DNA of 64,000 nucleotides from Nymphaea colorata (GCF_008831285.2 NW_022204507.1:3511017-3575016), one strand, 5' to 3'; numbered from the stretch's first letter, positions 48,384 to 61,300 are shown. A program made the numbers and translations. Notes: generated by a model from the letters alone, not told the origin.

Positions 48384-50100
48384 ACTGACCTCAAAATGCA
48401 GACAATTTATCCCTGTGGAACTTGTCTTGCACAAGTTCTTCTTCCACATGCTAAGGTAATAGATGGTATGCTTGGCCCCCTAACACTCAAGTCAATGGTC
48501 GGGGTGGGGTGCCAAATGACCCAAGTTAGATAGACAAAAATGCCCTTATGAATTAGAGAAAAAAAATGTGGCTTACCTGATGATCATGAGTTCTACCCTC
48601 CCAGACGTAGAGAAATGTAAACTTAATCGTTGGCAATTTTTTTAAAAGAAAAAATCACTTTGGCTTCTGTAAACATTTATAAAAACATTATGGCCTGTAA
48701 CAGCCAGTTCTTGGAGTGTTTGTTTATACCGGATGTTTTAAAAACAAAATTTAGACTTGATCACGTGTTTGTTTGAGGAGATGTAATTATTTTTTCTGAA
48801 CTTCATCCATTCCATCTATTATTTGTTTGGGTCGGATTGGGTGTCTATAACGCCCTATAAAGGACAAGGTATTAGCGTACGTAAGAACTTTGGTCTGATC
48901 CATATTGGTATGACAAAAATTGAATAAAATGGAAAAAGATAAGAGAGTTGAGTGTCACAGACGTTCATTTTGGTGTTTGCTTGCACCCTCATATGCTGGA
49001 CAAAAGTGCCTCAAAGGTGCATTTTGGGAGTATTCATCCATGAAAGCTATAATAGAGTACCAAATTATAGATAAGACTTCCAATTGGGCTCTGATCCAGT
49101 GGCAGTGTTGTAGCTGGTGTGGGCACCCCGGCTCATCAAGTTTATCATATTTGCATATGAGTGCCCCTTATAGATTGAAATTTAAATTTAGTGCAAGGTT
49201 GAAGTTTAAAGACAAAAATTGTTGACTCCACCACTGCTCTGAGCTAGCTTGTGGTTTTTCAGGCTAATGCTCTGAGCCAGCACCATAGTCTAGTCTTCAA
49301 AAGGATGTGATCAAGCTTTGTTGTAAATCGATTCCCTTTAGTGCTGACTGGGAATGCAATCAAATCCCTGAGGCTCTGTTTTAGGGTCGGCTTGGATTAT
49401 GATTTCATTCCTCATTCTTTCATACATCATACCTATTGTTTCCATCATAGAAATCGAAAGACTTAACCTGTACCAGTGCTTCCTGTGTTGTGGGGGTCTC
49501 TCTTGCAGAATATGTTTGGATTATCCTTTTTCTCCTCTCATGAACTTGTGTTCTTGATCGTTGCCCTTATCGTCTCAAACTTGGAAACAACTAGGCCCAT
49601 ATATAGGAGATAAAAATCCAAAATACAAACAATGGATCTAAAATCCAATATCACAATCTGAATTCGAATTTTGAATCAATGCTGGCTGATTTTCAAAATG
49701 TAAGAGCATTTGAATATAAGATTTTTATTTAAAATTCAATCCAATCCGTGTCTGAAGCTAAATCCAATTCCAGTTGGATATATATGTACATCCAAATCTA
49801 AATCAGGATCTAGTCAGATGTCGTTTATTAAACCTGAATCCGATCCAATTTCTTAATTGGATGTTAAATTTCTTTCCATATCCGATATTTTTTGAACTGG
49901 TTTAGTTGGATATCAAATTAAAATCAAATATATTGACAACCCTAAGTTGGAAGCAAATGGCTCTATATGACCTTTCGGCTATGATTGGCCATATCCACTC
50001 AATGACAAATTCTAAAGTTCTCTTTGTTGGACATTCACAGGTTAATTTTTCATTTTAATTCTCCATTTTCTGTAACTTGATTTTTTTTAGCACACAGAAT
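48384..50100 (+). repeat. Direct repeat R2, copy 2 (short)
   Basis: Contains in order the blocks of 20618-25960, but compressed by deletions. The reading KCLKGAFW followed by SSMKAIIEYQ (48990-49090), GGATGTGATCAAGC (49304) and the GAATCC-rich element (49630-49945) match. It begins about 180 bp after the palindrome, so copies of R2 flank the LINE-palindrome unit on both sides in the same orientation. Confidence 0.7.
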
Positions 50101-51430
50101 AACCTGTATGACCAATCACCAGGTTTGGTTACTCGCTTGAAGCAAGATATGAGCATCAGAACTATATGTGAAGCATACTAATTGCGTGATTGAATTTTTA
50201 TACTCATGTACAGACCTGAATGTGACAAACAACATTTAGGAAGCACTTTGATAAAATTGAAACCCATTTAATTGATTAAAACATCAATAAAATATAAACA
50301 TATTGTTGAAATTTAAGTTTAAGATTTCTCATATTGCGTTTAAGATTTCTATTTATTATAAACATATTTTTTTAAGTTGGTTTTCTAAAAAGGTATATTT
50401 TTTGCTATCTACTTTTTTTTTCATAGTACATGCCAATATTTCTTTTTAAACTTGCTATTTTTTAAATATATAATATAGTTATTCTTGTAACCAACTTGAC
50501 ATAACGGTGCATTAAAAAAACTTTATAGCTCCAAAAGTATTTTTTTCATGTTTTTAAAAATTCTCATTTTTTAAAATTGAATTTCTTGATTGAAGTTTTC
50601 TTTATAATTTTCAATTAAATAAATAAATTATTTAAGATATCTTGCTTAGTTAATGCTTTAACTATAATAGTTTGGTTGATTACGAAAAAAAATATCTTAT
50701 TAAATACAATAGTGGTTAATTAGTTTTATCTGATATAATTTTATGAGTTCAACAGTTTTTTTATATTAAATATATTTATTTGTGATTAATCTTATATTTT
50801 AAAAAATACCCATGTTGTTGAAATTTCTTGATTGAAGTTTTATTTATTATTTCCAATTAAATAAATACATTATTTAAGATATCCTGCTTAGTTGATGTCT
50901 TAACTATAATAGTTTACTTGTTTACACAAAAATGTTTAATTAAATACAATATTAATTATTAATTAATTAGTTTCATATGATATAGTTTTTAAATACTTTC
51001 AATTAAATGCTGTACATTGTAACTATATGATTATTATTATATGCAACTATATAAAAGCCATTAGCTCTTAATTAGATCATACGTTCATATATAATTTATA
51101 TTTTTCTTAAGTCGTAACTTTAAGTTAGTGTGTTAGGAGAAGAGGTCAGCATCTTCACCACCTAAGGCATATCAGGTGGTTGCACATTTTTGGAAGTGAT
51201 ACCTTTTATTCCTAGAAGCTTATTGTTCTCCTAGTGAATGCATTGTGGCTGTTCTTAATTTCTTGGTTTTGATATTTCTTCCCATGCATTTCTTTTTCCC
51301 TCTTTTTTTGTTTATATGTAACCAAACTTTCACTAACAAACATGGCCTATATTCAAACCAAAAACTAATTAGGGCTTCATTTCTTGTTATGTATGTATTG
51401 GCCTTTAGGTTTAAACAGCCAATTATCTCA
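50101..51430. other. Very AT-rich stretch
   Basis: No gene recognised. Contains the tandem duplication described separately and long AT tracts. A plus-strand open frame at 51245-51433 has no recognisable motif. Confidence 0.5.
50574..50985. repeat. Tandem duplication with about 245-bp period
   Basis: The block starting TTCTTGATTGAAGTTT and passing through TTATTTAAGATATC and CTATAATAGTTT occurs at about 50574-50745 and again at about 50818-50985. The same order and spacing hold, with moderate divergence. Confidence 0.8.
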
Positions 51431-51449
51431 TAAGGTCTACTCGCAATCT

Positions 51450-51800
51450 AGGCTTGGATATCAGCCTGGCATGGTCGATAAGAAGTCAGGCTCGGGCCGG
51501 GCCACAACTCGTAACTGTGACTTGACCCAGGCCCAACACTCGAAAGCTAACCTCAGGCCATGCTCAGTTAAGATTAAAAATATATATTTTTAACATAAAA
51601 TAACATATAAATATAATTAATTGTAATAAATACTATAATTATATATATATAAAATAAACAAAAATAATATTAAAAATATTTTATCAGGTGGAATTGGGCT
51701 TAGTCAAGCCCACCCGATTCGGCCAAATGCCCTTTTTAGGGCCTGAGCCCGGGCTCAAGTCGAGACGGGTACTGGGTTCCGATGCCCTAATGCCCAAGCT
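51450..51800. mobile_element. Short dispersed element rich in GGCCGGGC/GCCCGGGC
   Basis: Starts near GGCTTGGATATCAGCC and ends near TGGGTTCCGATGCCC. Both ends are GC-rich with CGGGCC and GCCCGGGCTC, and the middle is AT-rich. This is a common layout of short non-autonomous plant elements. Target duplication not identified. Confidence 0.4.
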
Positions 51801-52620
51801 TATGGCAATCTAAGCAAAAGTGGGTATTCCATGTGCAAGCACCTCTACATACGACAGGGCAACGGGGACCTGTCTTGCAAAGGGGGCTTAGCCCATTGAG
51901 CTGAGACCCAGTCTCGTCAAACATTAAAATCATTTTACTACTATTGGTCCAAAGGAAACTCAACCACTCATGTACTAATGGTTGGACTTAAGTACACCGT
52001 GACCTATGTGATAGGGTTGTTTGACAGCGAAGACACTTTTTCAAGGTTATTATTATATTTATAGAACACTAAACCTAATCTTGTATGAGTCTCACCCAGT
52101 CTTTAGAGAAGATTTATGAGGCACTTAGAATATCCTTACTGTCAGTTACCTACTATGAGTTCATTCGATAAAGAGAAAAGTTTGTTACCATTACATAAAC
52201 CTACCCCAAACATTGAAGAGATTCATAGAATATTATGTTACAAATTTTTGTGCATTTCCTCCAATCTTTGAGTTAAATTTATGAAATAACAACAAATTAA
52301 TACTGTTACCAAGCCACCCCCATTAATCCACATGGCTGTGCTATTCTCCCATGGCCCCAAGCATGTCTTCTCTCCCCATACAAATTTTAGAAGCTGGTTA
52401 TGTATGCCATGCCATGTATGAATATTTTATGCGTCATTTTATTAATAACAAAAATGCCCATGATTAATAAAAAAAGAAACTATTTTGTATGAATAAAAAA
52501 GGAAACCGATAAAAGAAGATTTTGAGATTCTATAAATGTAAAACTTATTAGTTCGTATAAGCATATTGTTATGACCAATATACCCCTTTAAGTGATAAGA
52601 AAGCATCTTCGCTTTTTTTG
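51801..52620. other. No gene recognised
   Basis: Non-coding appearance on both strands. Confidence 0.4.
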
Positions 52621-52624
52621 TCAT

Positions 52625-53000
52625 ACTAATAGTGTTATCTCGTTATCTCATAAATATTTTGTTATTCATACTTATGTTCAGCATTATCTCACACATCCAT
52701 CATTATCTCATACCTATTTGTTATCTCATACACATTATCGCATACATATTTATTATCTCATACCTATTTGTTAACTCAAACATCCGCCATTCTTTCATAC
52801 CTATTTGTTATCTCATATGCATTATCTCATATCTATTTGTATCTCCCACCTATTTGTTATTTCATACATATTATCTTATATGTATTTGTTATTTCATATA
52901 CATTACCTATTTGTTGTCTTATATATCTGTTATTATCTCATGCCTATTTATTATCTCATACTTGTTGTCTCACACCTATTTGTTATCTCATACACATGCA
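52625..53000 (+). repeat. Minisatellite of TATCTCATACCTATTTGT-like units
   Basis: Degenerate head-to-tail units of roughly 15-22 bp, with cores TTATCTCATAC and CTATTTGTTATCTC, occur about 18 times. All three plus-strand frames stay open and read as Leu/Ile/Ser/Tyr/His repeats, which is a consequence of the repeat, not evidence of a gene. Confidence 0.9.
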
Positions 53001-53733
53001 TGCACAATATTGGAGCATTAAAGTAAATATGCATATTGGTAGTAGCATCCACAACCGGCGTATGCTCATTACATACATGGAGCGGCATATAGAACTTGGT
53101 CCCACAAATTTTTTCAAAAACATATTCTCACATGTTACAAGTCAAGTGCTGGAATCTAAGACAAAGTAGAGAAAACTACTAACATTTAGGCAACTACAAA
53201 TTATGTCCATCTCAATTTTCAGAGGGCTACCTCAGGATGATCATTAAATTGAAGGGACAACTTAAAATTGCTTACATTAACCAAAATTACTCATACTTCT
53301 GATTTTTGTTCAGCTGCCTTCTGCGGGTCTACACCTTGAACTGGTTAGGTCACCTCGTCCTATTTATTCTACTGAAATATGTAGTACGTGAATTTTTATA
53401 TGCAATCATGTTTAAGAATTTGGCTTGATCCAAACAGGAGTGTGTTTCCAATCCAAACCTGCTAGGGGAGTAGCGCTCCTATCACAGCAAACCACTATTT
53501 CTGTATGTTATTTTTTGATAACATGATTAGGAATTTATTAGCAAGGGAATTTCCACATAGCTTCTATTGCTTCCATGTGGGTTTTTTAGGAGAATGTGGT
53601 TTCTATCGGTCCCTTAGTTATGGCATACACCTTGCAAACAAACACGATACTTCAGTGAAGAAGGGGAAACTACTTTGTCATGGCAAATGAAAGCAGGAAA
53701 AAAATCAGTGGTTGCCCATGTTTTTAGATATAC

Positions 53734-53735
<2 letters not shown>
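53001..53735. other. No gene recognised
   Basis: Only short open frames. A plus-strand frame at 53505-53690 lacks any recognised motif. Confidence 0.4.

Positions 53736-53738
<3 letters not shown>

Positions 53739-53797
<59 letters not shown>
53739..53797. repeat. (TA)n microsatellite
   Basis: About 29 uninterrupted TA units, followed by a C-rich tract (CCCCACCCCCTCCCCC) and a short CT run. Confidence 0.95.
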
Positions 53798-53800
<3 letters not shown>

Positions 53801-53859
53801 CTTGGAAAACTGTACTCCCTCCCCCGATTCTTGACCCCACCCCCTCCCCCACCAACTCT

Positions 53860-54672
53860 CCTCTCTCTCTCTCTCTCTGTGAAAAGCAGAATGAGGAGTA
53901 CGTAGATCTACACCTATTCGTGCACGTCAAAGCAAAGAGAGGGTCTCATCAATGTATAAGCATTCAAAACTGCAAGGTGGCTTCGATGTAAGTAGTCGGC
54001 AGATACCAAAATTTAGAAAATCAATACATGCAGAGACTTAAAAAGGGAGCCTTAGGTGGAGTGAATGACTCGTTCATTCTCAAATAAATATTACGATGAA
54101 TTGGGTGAAGAGAATTTACTTAGTTATGCATCCTTTTGTTAAGAAGAATAGACTCTTTTAAACAAATTAATTACCAAAGAAGAAAGAAGCACACATTGCA
54201 AAGCGTGAAAATATGGCATGATATATATTGGCAACCTTTATCAACTGAAAAATCTCGTAAACTACATGGTTTATACATTTTGGCTCAAAGTGATTGAGGA
54301 GGTCAGCTAAAATAAAGTCTAACAATGATTTAAAAATTTTGCCTTCATCGCGCATGCAAACTTATTCTCCCAAATCATCAGCTAGAGGAAGCTACATTTG
54401 TATTTGACCCACAAAGATAATGCCTCCCCTAGCTTAAAGATGACAACATTTAGGGGCATCTGATGGTTTGGAATTTTGTTTAAAAAATAAAAATCTGTAA
54501 TCATAATTCCTTTGCAAACTGGAATGGAATCAAAATTTAAGGTTTCAGTTTCCTAGTTCCAACAAACAAAATACCTTGTTAATTTATTTAGTAATTTCAA
54601 TTTCTTAAAAAGATGAGCATTTTGATTCCAAATTCCATGATTCTGGATATGTCAAATGCCTCCTTAGAGAAA
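53860..54672. other. No gene recognised
   Basis: AT-rich sequence up to the abrupt composition change near 54660, where C- and T-rich sequence of the putative LTR starts. Confidence 0.4.
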
Positions 54673-56891
54673 TGTCTCGGTTGGAATTCCCCTATTTCCG
54701 TCGCCGTGGTTCAGTCCGGCTTAGCCAAGCTCCCGAAAAAGTGTTCCATAATTACCCTTGTATTGAGATTATTACGATATTGCATAATAATTTCGTACGT
54801 GGGTAGTTTAGTCCAAATCTTAGTTGCCGTTAAGGGCAAGTTCCTTGGCCGCCGGCAATCTCCTCTCCCTTGCCTTAGTCGTTTCTCCCATAGCAATCTA
54901 GGGTAAGTCGTTCTTTGCTTTCCTTGAATCCTACCCATTCCTTTAGCCACGTGTCGCGCATCTAGCTTCCTAGCTAGGCTGTGAGATACTTTTGCCTCGT
55001 TTCATACTTTCCCTAACGGGCACGCCAAGTTCTTCGTTTGGTATCCGCCGCTCGTTAGACTCCTTTCCCCATCCATCGTAATTAGTCACTTGACGCGTTT
55101 TCCTTTTCGGGCGTTACCTTAATTGAATTGGGTTCCGCACGTTAGGAAGGTCAGCGTCAACCTCCTCTCATCCGTTTTGGTAAGCTCAGCCGCCAGCCAT
55201 TCCTACTTGCCATAATTGTAGCAATCGGCCACGCGGGTGTCTTTCCAAAACCCGTCTTTCCTCATCCCAATCGGCGCAATCACTAGCGCCCTCTCCACCT
55301 TCCTATTCCATAACGGGCAGTTCTCTAATTGATTCATTACTTCCTAATTCGGTGCAATCCTCATGCGCCATATCCTCACCCCCCGTCTTGCCATAATCAT
55401 CACGCGTTATCCTTCTTGTCCATGCGTTTTCTCAATTTGGTTACTGGTGTTATCTTAGTGCCATTACCTCTTCCCCTAGTTTACATAACGGCCGCAAGGG
55501 CAACGGCACATGCCATTAGTGCTGTGTGTCCTTGATTGCTGTTACCTTCCTCTTTTGTCTTCCCCGTATCTAGTAACTCCTAGTTAGGAAACGGCAGCCG
55601 TGTCAATCTCTAGCCGCCGTTCCCCTTAGCCTCACTTTCCTAATTCGTAGTGTTCCCTTAACCCCGCATAGGTCAGCCTTATCCACTAAGTCAAACCCTA
55701 AGTCAACTACCTTGGTCAAACCTAAACCGGACCTAGCCTACCTCGAGTTTGACATAACCTAGTTAACCCAACCTAGTCAGACCTAACCCAGGTCCAACCT
55801 AATCGGACCCTACCTAACCCTTTGACCAAGTCTATCTAGTCCTCCTACCCCAATCGAGTCAAGTCTACCCTTGTCTGAACCCCCTTAGCCTCACTTGAGT
55901 CTAGTGTAGGTTTAGTTGAGTCTTGTCCCTAGGCAGCCATCGCCTAGCAAGTCTCGCTGCCAGGTGGGCCGCAAGTCGTCAACCTTCGTCGCCAACGCTC
56001 AGCCAGGCGGGCCGAGTCAAGCAGCGTCAATCCTCGCCGTGCTTGCTCTAGCTCGTGGCTGCTCTTCTCTCGCGTCGGCCTCTTCCTTGCGCCGACTGCA
56101 GCCCTCCTCTTGGCAAGGCAAGTGCTCCACTTGGCAGTGCCCACTCTAGCGTTCGAGTGAGGCCGGCGCCTTCCTGCCATCTTCGGCACAGCTCAGCCAG
56201 GCGGGCCGAGAACTCTTCGCTTCCGCATCTTCCTCCTATCCTTGGCCAGGTGGGCGCTCTTCTCACCTCACCACTCTCTTCCAAGTGGTCAGGCGGACCG
56301 AGTCTCTCACCTCCTCTTCCTCCATAGCATAGATACTTCAGGGAGTGGCTTATCACTGGTATTTCCCTTAAGTCACTTGCTGATGCCTAGACTCTCTAGG
56401 CCAGTAACACTTTCCTTCCCCCTTGTAGATATCGGGGTGGGTAGTTGTTTGTTTTATTATATTGTATTTACTGCTTTAGCCGGTGCAAGCCATCGCTTCC
56501 CCGGGCAGTTCCACAGAGGCCCAAGGCTGAAGACACAACTGCAGGGTAGCCAGCCACCTACTGGGTTACTGGGCATGGTTTGTCCGTTAGTCGTGGCTTG
56601 TGTATGTGAATGTGTTGTGAATGCTGAGTGAGTTGTGAGAACCTTTGTTGTAATCGCTCGCATTTGTAAGGCCTTTTGCCCTTTAGTTTCGGTAGTAGGT
56701 TAAGCCTCTGGTTTCGGGAAGCCCTCCTTGTGTCTCTGACCTAAGGGAATTGCGCTGGGGTGCCTGTCCGGTCGGGTAGAAGATTGTACTTAATTTACTT
56801 AGGTTTCGGTTTTAATTAGGCCCAACTTGGAGATCCTGGCTTTTAGGGCTGATCTTGGACTAGAAGGGTCTAAGTCGGATAAGTCCTAGCA
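54673..56891 (+). repeat. Putative long terminal repeat (about 2.2 kb)
   Basis: Composition switches sharply at about 54660 to CT-rich, GC-richer DNA. The block begins TGTCTCGGTTGG and ends CCTAGCA, three bases before a primer-binding-like TGGTATCAGAACC at 56895-56907. It contains a pyrimidine-rich tract with repeated CCTAACC/GACCTA words at about 55690-55860. Open frames at 55916-56630 on both strands look incidental. No second copy of this LTR is present, so the start is inferred from TG and composition only. Confidence 0.4.
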
Positions 56892-56894
56892 ACT

Positions 56895-56907
56895 TGGTAT
56901 CAGAACC
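56895..56907 (+). promoter_or_regulatory. Primer binding site (initiator Met tRNA), first candidate
   Basis: TGGTATCAGAACC, one mismatch from the canonical TGGTATCAGAGCC. The sequence up to about 57472 would be leader. Confidence 0.6.
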
Positions 56908-57472
56908 CTCCAGGTTGTTGCAGAGGTCTTTTTGACAGTAACCAGTGGATTTCTTGTCAGTGGTTTTCTTGTGGAGTAGTTTGATCTACGGTAAAGCAGT
57001 GGTAGATTTTGGTATCAGTGGACAGTATTGATTCAGTTTTTAGCAGGAGTACTCACGGCCAGGCCTGCTACATAGGCAGCCAGGCGAGGGTAGTGTCTGC
57101 GGGCATTACCGAAGGCATACTAGGTTGTCGGTGCGTTGCCGAGGCACCAGGTGGGCGCGGCAATTCAGGCCTGTCACTTTAGGCCCGGCCGAGAGCCTGG
57201 TAGGGCAGTCGAGGCACCAGGCGGGCACGGTTGCAGGCGGGCCAACCCATCTCGTTTGCCAGTGAGTGCATGGGCAGAGCAGAGTCAGAGTAGGCAGTGT
57301 ACAGTCAGTGGTAGTAGTGAGTCATCTTCGGTTTTCACAGTCTTGTCAGTCAGAGTCTCGTGTGACTGTTTTCGGGTCATTCTTAAATCATGAATATATG
57401 CATGTGGGTGCTATCTATCAATGTAGTAATCGAGATCCATACAAATCTGTTAGGCACAGTATCAATAAGGTT

Positions 57473-57745
57473 TGTGTGGGGGAGCTTGTCAAGCATTTCT
57501 TAGTTTCAGTCTTCAGTCTCTTTGTGTTTCGGGTCCCTAGTTATGAACCAGCAAGTCAGTTAGCCTGTAATCAGGTCGGGTGGCCAGTCCAGTTATGGAA
57601 TAGACCCAGCCCACAACACTCATATATATTGTAAGAGGAGTTAACCCTAAAGGGAATGAAGAATTTGAGACATTAAGACAAAGCTGGCCTCTCTCTCTCG
57701 TGTGGGTGAGTGCATAAATAGGAGTTAGCAAGAACAGTGTTAACA
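57473..57745 (+). repeat. Putative short LTR of the Ty3-gypsy element
   Basis: Begins TGTGTGGGGGAGCTTGTC and ends GTGTTAACA. Two bases later comes TGGTATTAGAGCC (57748-57760), then the gag ATG. Length and end sequences fit a plant gypsy LTR, but no 3' partner was found in the window. Confidence 0.45.
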
Positions 57746-57747
57746 AC

Positions 57748-57760
57748 TGGTATTAGAGCC
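57748..57760 (+). promoter_or_regulatory. Primer binding site, second candidate
   Basis: TGGTATTAGAGCC, one mismatch from the canonical site. It sits only one base before the gag ATG at 57762, a spacing usual in several plant gypsy lineages. Confidence 0.55.
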
Positions 57761-57761
57761 G

Positions 57762-58371
57762 ATGGGCGACAGGGTTACCGCGAGGGATGCCATGGCTGCT
57801 GTCAATGCTCACCGGACCAGAATGGAGGAGATTGTGGAGATGGTGGATCAGTGTTTCCAAGCAATGGAGCGTTAGCACCAGGAAGCAGATGCAAGGATGC
57901 AGTCGTTTCTAGCAGAGCACCAGTCCCTGGCAGCAGCGACGAGGAAGCTTCTACAACAAGGTAGAAACACCCACTCCAGCCTTAGTAGCGAACACACAAA
58001 AACAGCAGCACTGACTGGGAGTCCAAGCAGAAGAGGAGAGAAAAGGCGAAACAAGTGATGGAAGGAACTTCCGGTCATGAAGACGATGCCTCCAGCCATG
58101 GGGAGAAGCAAGGAGTGGATTCGGTTGAGGTTCAGACTTTTAACCTTGACCGAATGACTCTTTTAGAAGGAGAAATGGCCAAAATGAGAAGGGAACTCAC
58201 TAGGTTGAACGAGCTAGAGCAGATCAAGTCTATGCATCGATCCATGTTCCCACCGTAACCTATGGACGACCATCTTTTCCTGGCCCGAGTACTATCCTTA
58301 GCTATCAAGGACCTACACCTATACTAGGCCTCGATCCAGGAATTCTTGGAGCCCCTCCTAACCTCCATAAC
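57762..58371 (+). pseudogene. Gypsy gag N-terminus, broken
   Basis: From ATG 57762 the reading gives MGDRVTARDAMAAVNAHRTR and a stop at 57873, then HQEADARMQSFLAEHQSLAA. This is the coiled-coil-like start of plant gypsy Gag. Its frame differs from that of the main polyprotein from 58372, so at least one frameshift separates them. Confidence 0.65.
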
Positions 58372-61300
58372 ATGTCTTTTGCCACGGGTGCTCAGACCAA
58401 TACATCCTACCTGGCTAACAACCATAAGGGAACCCGTGCCAATATGGAGCCTCTCTTGTTCTCCTTTGGGAACAATCCCAACCGACCATCAACCAGCCAA
58501 CCAACTTCTCGGCCGCAAGCAGGAACCAGCCAACAAGGTGCTAGGACCCACACCGAAGCTCCCCCCTTTGTTTTTACCAGCCTCCCTAACCGGTCTCAAC
58601 CTGAACCGCAACCTCCAGTTGCACAACCTGAGCCCGATAGAGAGCAGTTTGCACCACCCCCACCATTTAACCAAGATCCTCCAAACTGTAGAAGAACATG
58701 GGCTGATGAGGATGAAGAATATTGGGGGCAGTTTGACAATAGGAACCAAAGACGACTTCCTACGGTCAGATTTGAATTCCCTAGATTCAGAGGAACGGTA
58801 ATTAAGGAATGGATCTACAAGGCCGAGCAATATTTCTTATGCCAACATGTGCCACGAAACGAGTGGATAATAATGGCTGAAATGTACATAGAAGGAGAAG
58901 CCATGAGCTGGTACCTTTGGTACACACATAACCACCAAAACATGGAATGGGATCAACTCAAGGCGGATCTACAAGTACGATTTAGAGAATCAACTCACAT
59001 CGATTATGATGTAGAATTGAAAAACTTGCAACAAACCACCACCGTTCAAGAGTATCAACGTCAGTTTGAAAAGCTGTCTAGTATGGTTAATTGGACACAG
59101 AGCGCACTAGTGGGAGCCTTCATTGGTGGGCTCAAAGAAGAAGTAAAAGTAGATATGCAAACTTATAGGCATACTGAATTGATGGAGTGTTTTAACACGG
59201 CAAGATCTATTGAGGATAGAAATAAGAGAAAGAGCGCACTGTACCGGCCTAATCGCAATTATGGCGCCGGCACTTCTAGACCAAATCCCGTAAGGACCTT
59301 TCCTAACCGAAGGGAAGAGCCACGGCCAGTAAGGAGAAAAGAGCCTAGGGCCTTCTACCGGGAAGCAGCTAGGCCTGCTTTCCATGAAAAGGTCCTGGTC
59401 TCTTACATATCTAGACAAGAGCGGGGAGAAATGATAAGGAACAACCAGTGTTTTTATTGCAAAGACAAATGGCAGAGAGGTCACATTTGCAAAGAAATGA
59501 GAGTCTACGAAGTAGTGGACAGTGACGATGAAGAGGCACCTCAAAATCCGAATGAGGAACCCGCAAGTTCTGAACCAGAATCACCCACAGATCCGAACGT
59601 TGAAGAGGGAACGTGTCACTCAATGATGGATCCTAACCAACCCAATGCAATGAGGGTCATAGGAAAAATCAAGAGGAAGAAAATTATCATACTTTTAGAC
59701 TCTGGAGCCATTCATAACTTCATGAGTCTCGAAGCAACAGAAACTATCGATCACCCCCTCATGGAGTAAAACCCTCTCACTGTTGTGGTTGGAAACGGTT
59801 CCCGCTTGTCTTGCACTCACTTGTGCAAGGACGTGGAGTTGGTGATGTAGAAGTCACCTTTTATTGTTGATCTCCTGGTTCTACCTCTGAAGGGAGTTGA
59901 CGTCGTCTTAGGAGTGAAATGGTTGGAAACTCTTGGAGTAATTTCTTGGGACTTCAAGAGCATGATGATGTCATTTGCTAAGGAGGGAGGTGACACTCCC
60001 GTCACCCTCATGACAATCATTACGATTTTGGCACCCAAGGCCACGTTGAAGGCCATAGAAGCCCAACAACCAGCGTATTGGGTTGTGGCTATGGCAAAAG
60101 ATGTACCGGTAACCAATCCAGAAGAAACTGAGGAAGTGCCCGAAGAAGTGCAGCGGGTACTTGATGACTTTAAAGACGTCTTCAGTGCACCCAAAGGTTT
60201 GCCCCCTAAATGGTCCTACGACCGCAGAATTGTCTTGAACAATGGGGCAGATGCAGTGAACGTTAGGCCATACCGATATGGCTACCACCAAAAGGCAGAG
60301 ATCGAAAGACTTGTAAAAGAGATGTTAAAAGATGGTATCATATGTCCTAGCAGTAGCCCTTATTCCTCAGCCATTTTGTTGGTGAAGAAAAAAGACAACA
60401 CGTGGAGGTTCTGTGTTGACTACAGAGCCCTTAATGCGGCTATAATTAAAGACAGGCACCCTATACCTGTGATTGACGAACTTTTGGACGAACTCACGGG
60501 TGCCACCATCTTCTCTAAACTCGATCTCAGGGCTGGGTATCACCAAATTAGGATGTTTGAAGGGGACATCAAAAAAACGGCTTTCCAAACCCATGATGGC
60601 CATTACAAATTCCTAGTAATGCCATTCGGATTAACAAATGCACCAGCAACATTTCAAAGGTGCATGAATAACACGTTCAGAAGCCAATTGTGTGATTTTG
60701 TATTAGTCTTTTTCAATGACATCCTGGTGTACAACAACTCGGTGGAAGAGCACGTTAAACACCTTGCTACAGTCTTATCTATACTGCAAGCAAATACTCT
60801 TTATGCAAAAGGGTCCAAATTTAGTTTTGGACAGACGTCTATTGGCTATTTGGGGCATATAGTGTCCCGAGAAGGGGTTAGGGCAGACCCCGAAAAACTG
60901 CAAGCCATGGAGGCATGGCCACTGCCCAAAGATCTCAAGGGCTTAAGAGGCTTCCTCGGTCTCACAGTGTACTACAGGAATTTCATCCAGGGGTACGGGC
61001 TAATTGCAGCCCCACTTACACAGATGTTTTAGAAAGGTGCTTTTGTGTGGAACGACAAAGCAAAATGGGCCTTTGAGCAGTTGAAATTGGCACTTATGTC
61101 TGCACCTGTTTTAATGCTGCCAGATTTCAACAAGCAATTTGTTGTTGAAATCGATGCCTGTGACACGGGTATTGGAGCGGTTTTGAGTCAAGAAAAACAT
61201 CCGGTAGCTTACATGTCGAAAGCATTGACCAACCGAGCCAAGCCATTATCAACTTACGAAAAGGAACTATTGGCTATATTTTTGGCAGTCGAAAAGTGGA

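Noticed and set aside
52700-53000. CRISPR-like array of regularly spaced repeats
   Set aside because: Units are contiguous and degenerate without unique spacers, and the DNA is plant nuclear in character.
52592-53169. Overlapping plus-strand frames of Leu/Ser/His/Tyr repeats
   Set aside because: All three frames are open because the minisatellite lacks stop words. This is not evidence of coding.
55690-55870. Interstitial telomeric repeat
   Set aside because: No run of the plant TTTAGGG/CCCTAAA unit is present, only scattered CCTAA words.
55916-56663. Several overlapping open frames of 70-130 codons on both strands
   Set aside because: They lie in the CT-rich LTR-like block, are open on both strands because of composition and show no domain.
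59107-59544. Minus-strand open frame of 145 codons inside gag
   Set aside because: Shadow of the gag-protease reading on the plus strand, with no domain of its own.
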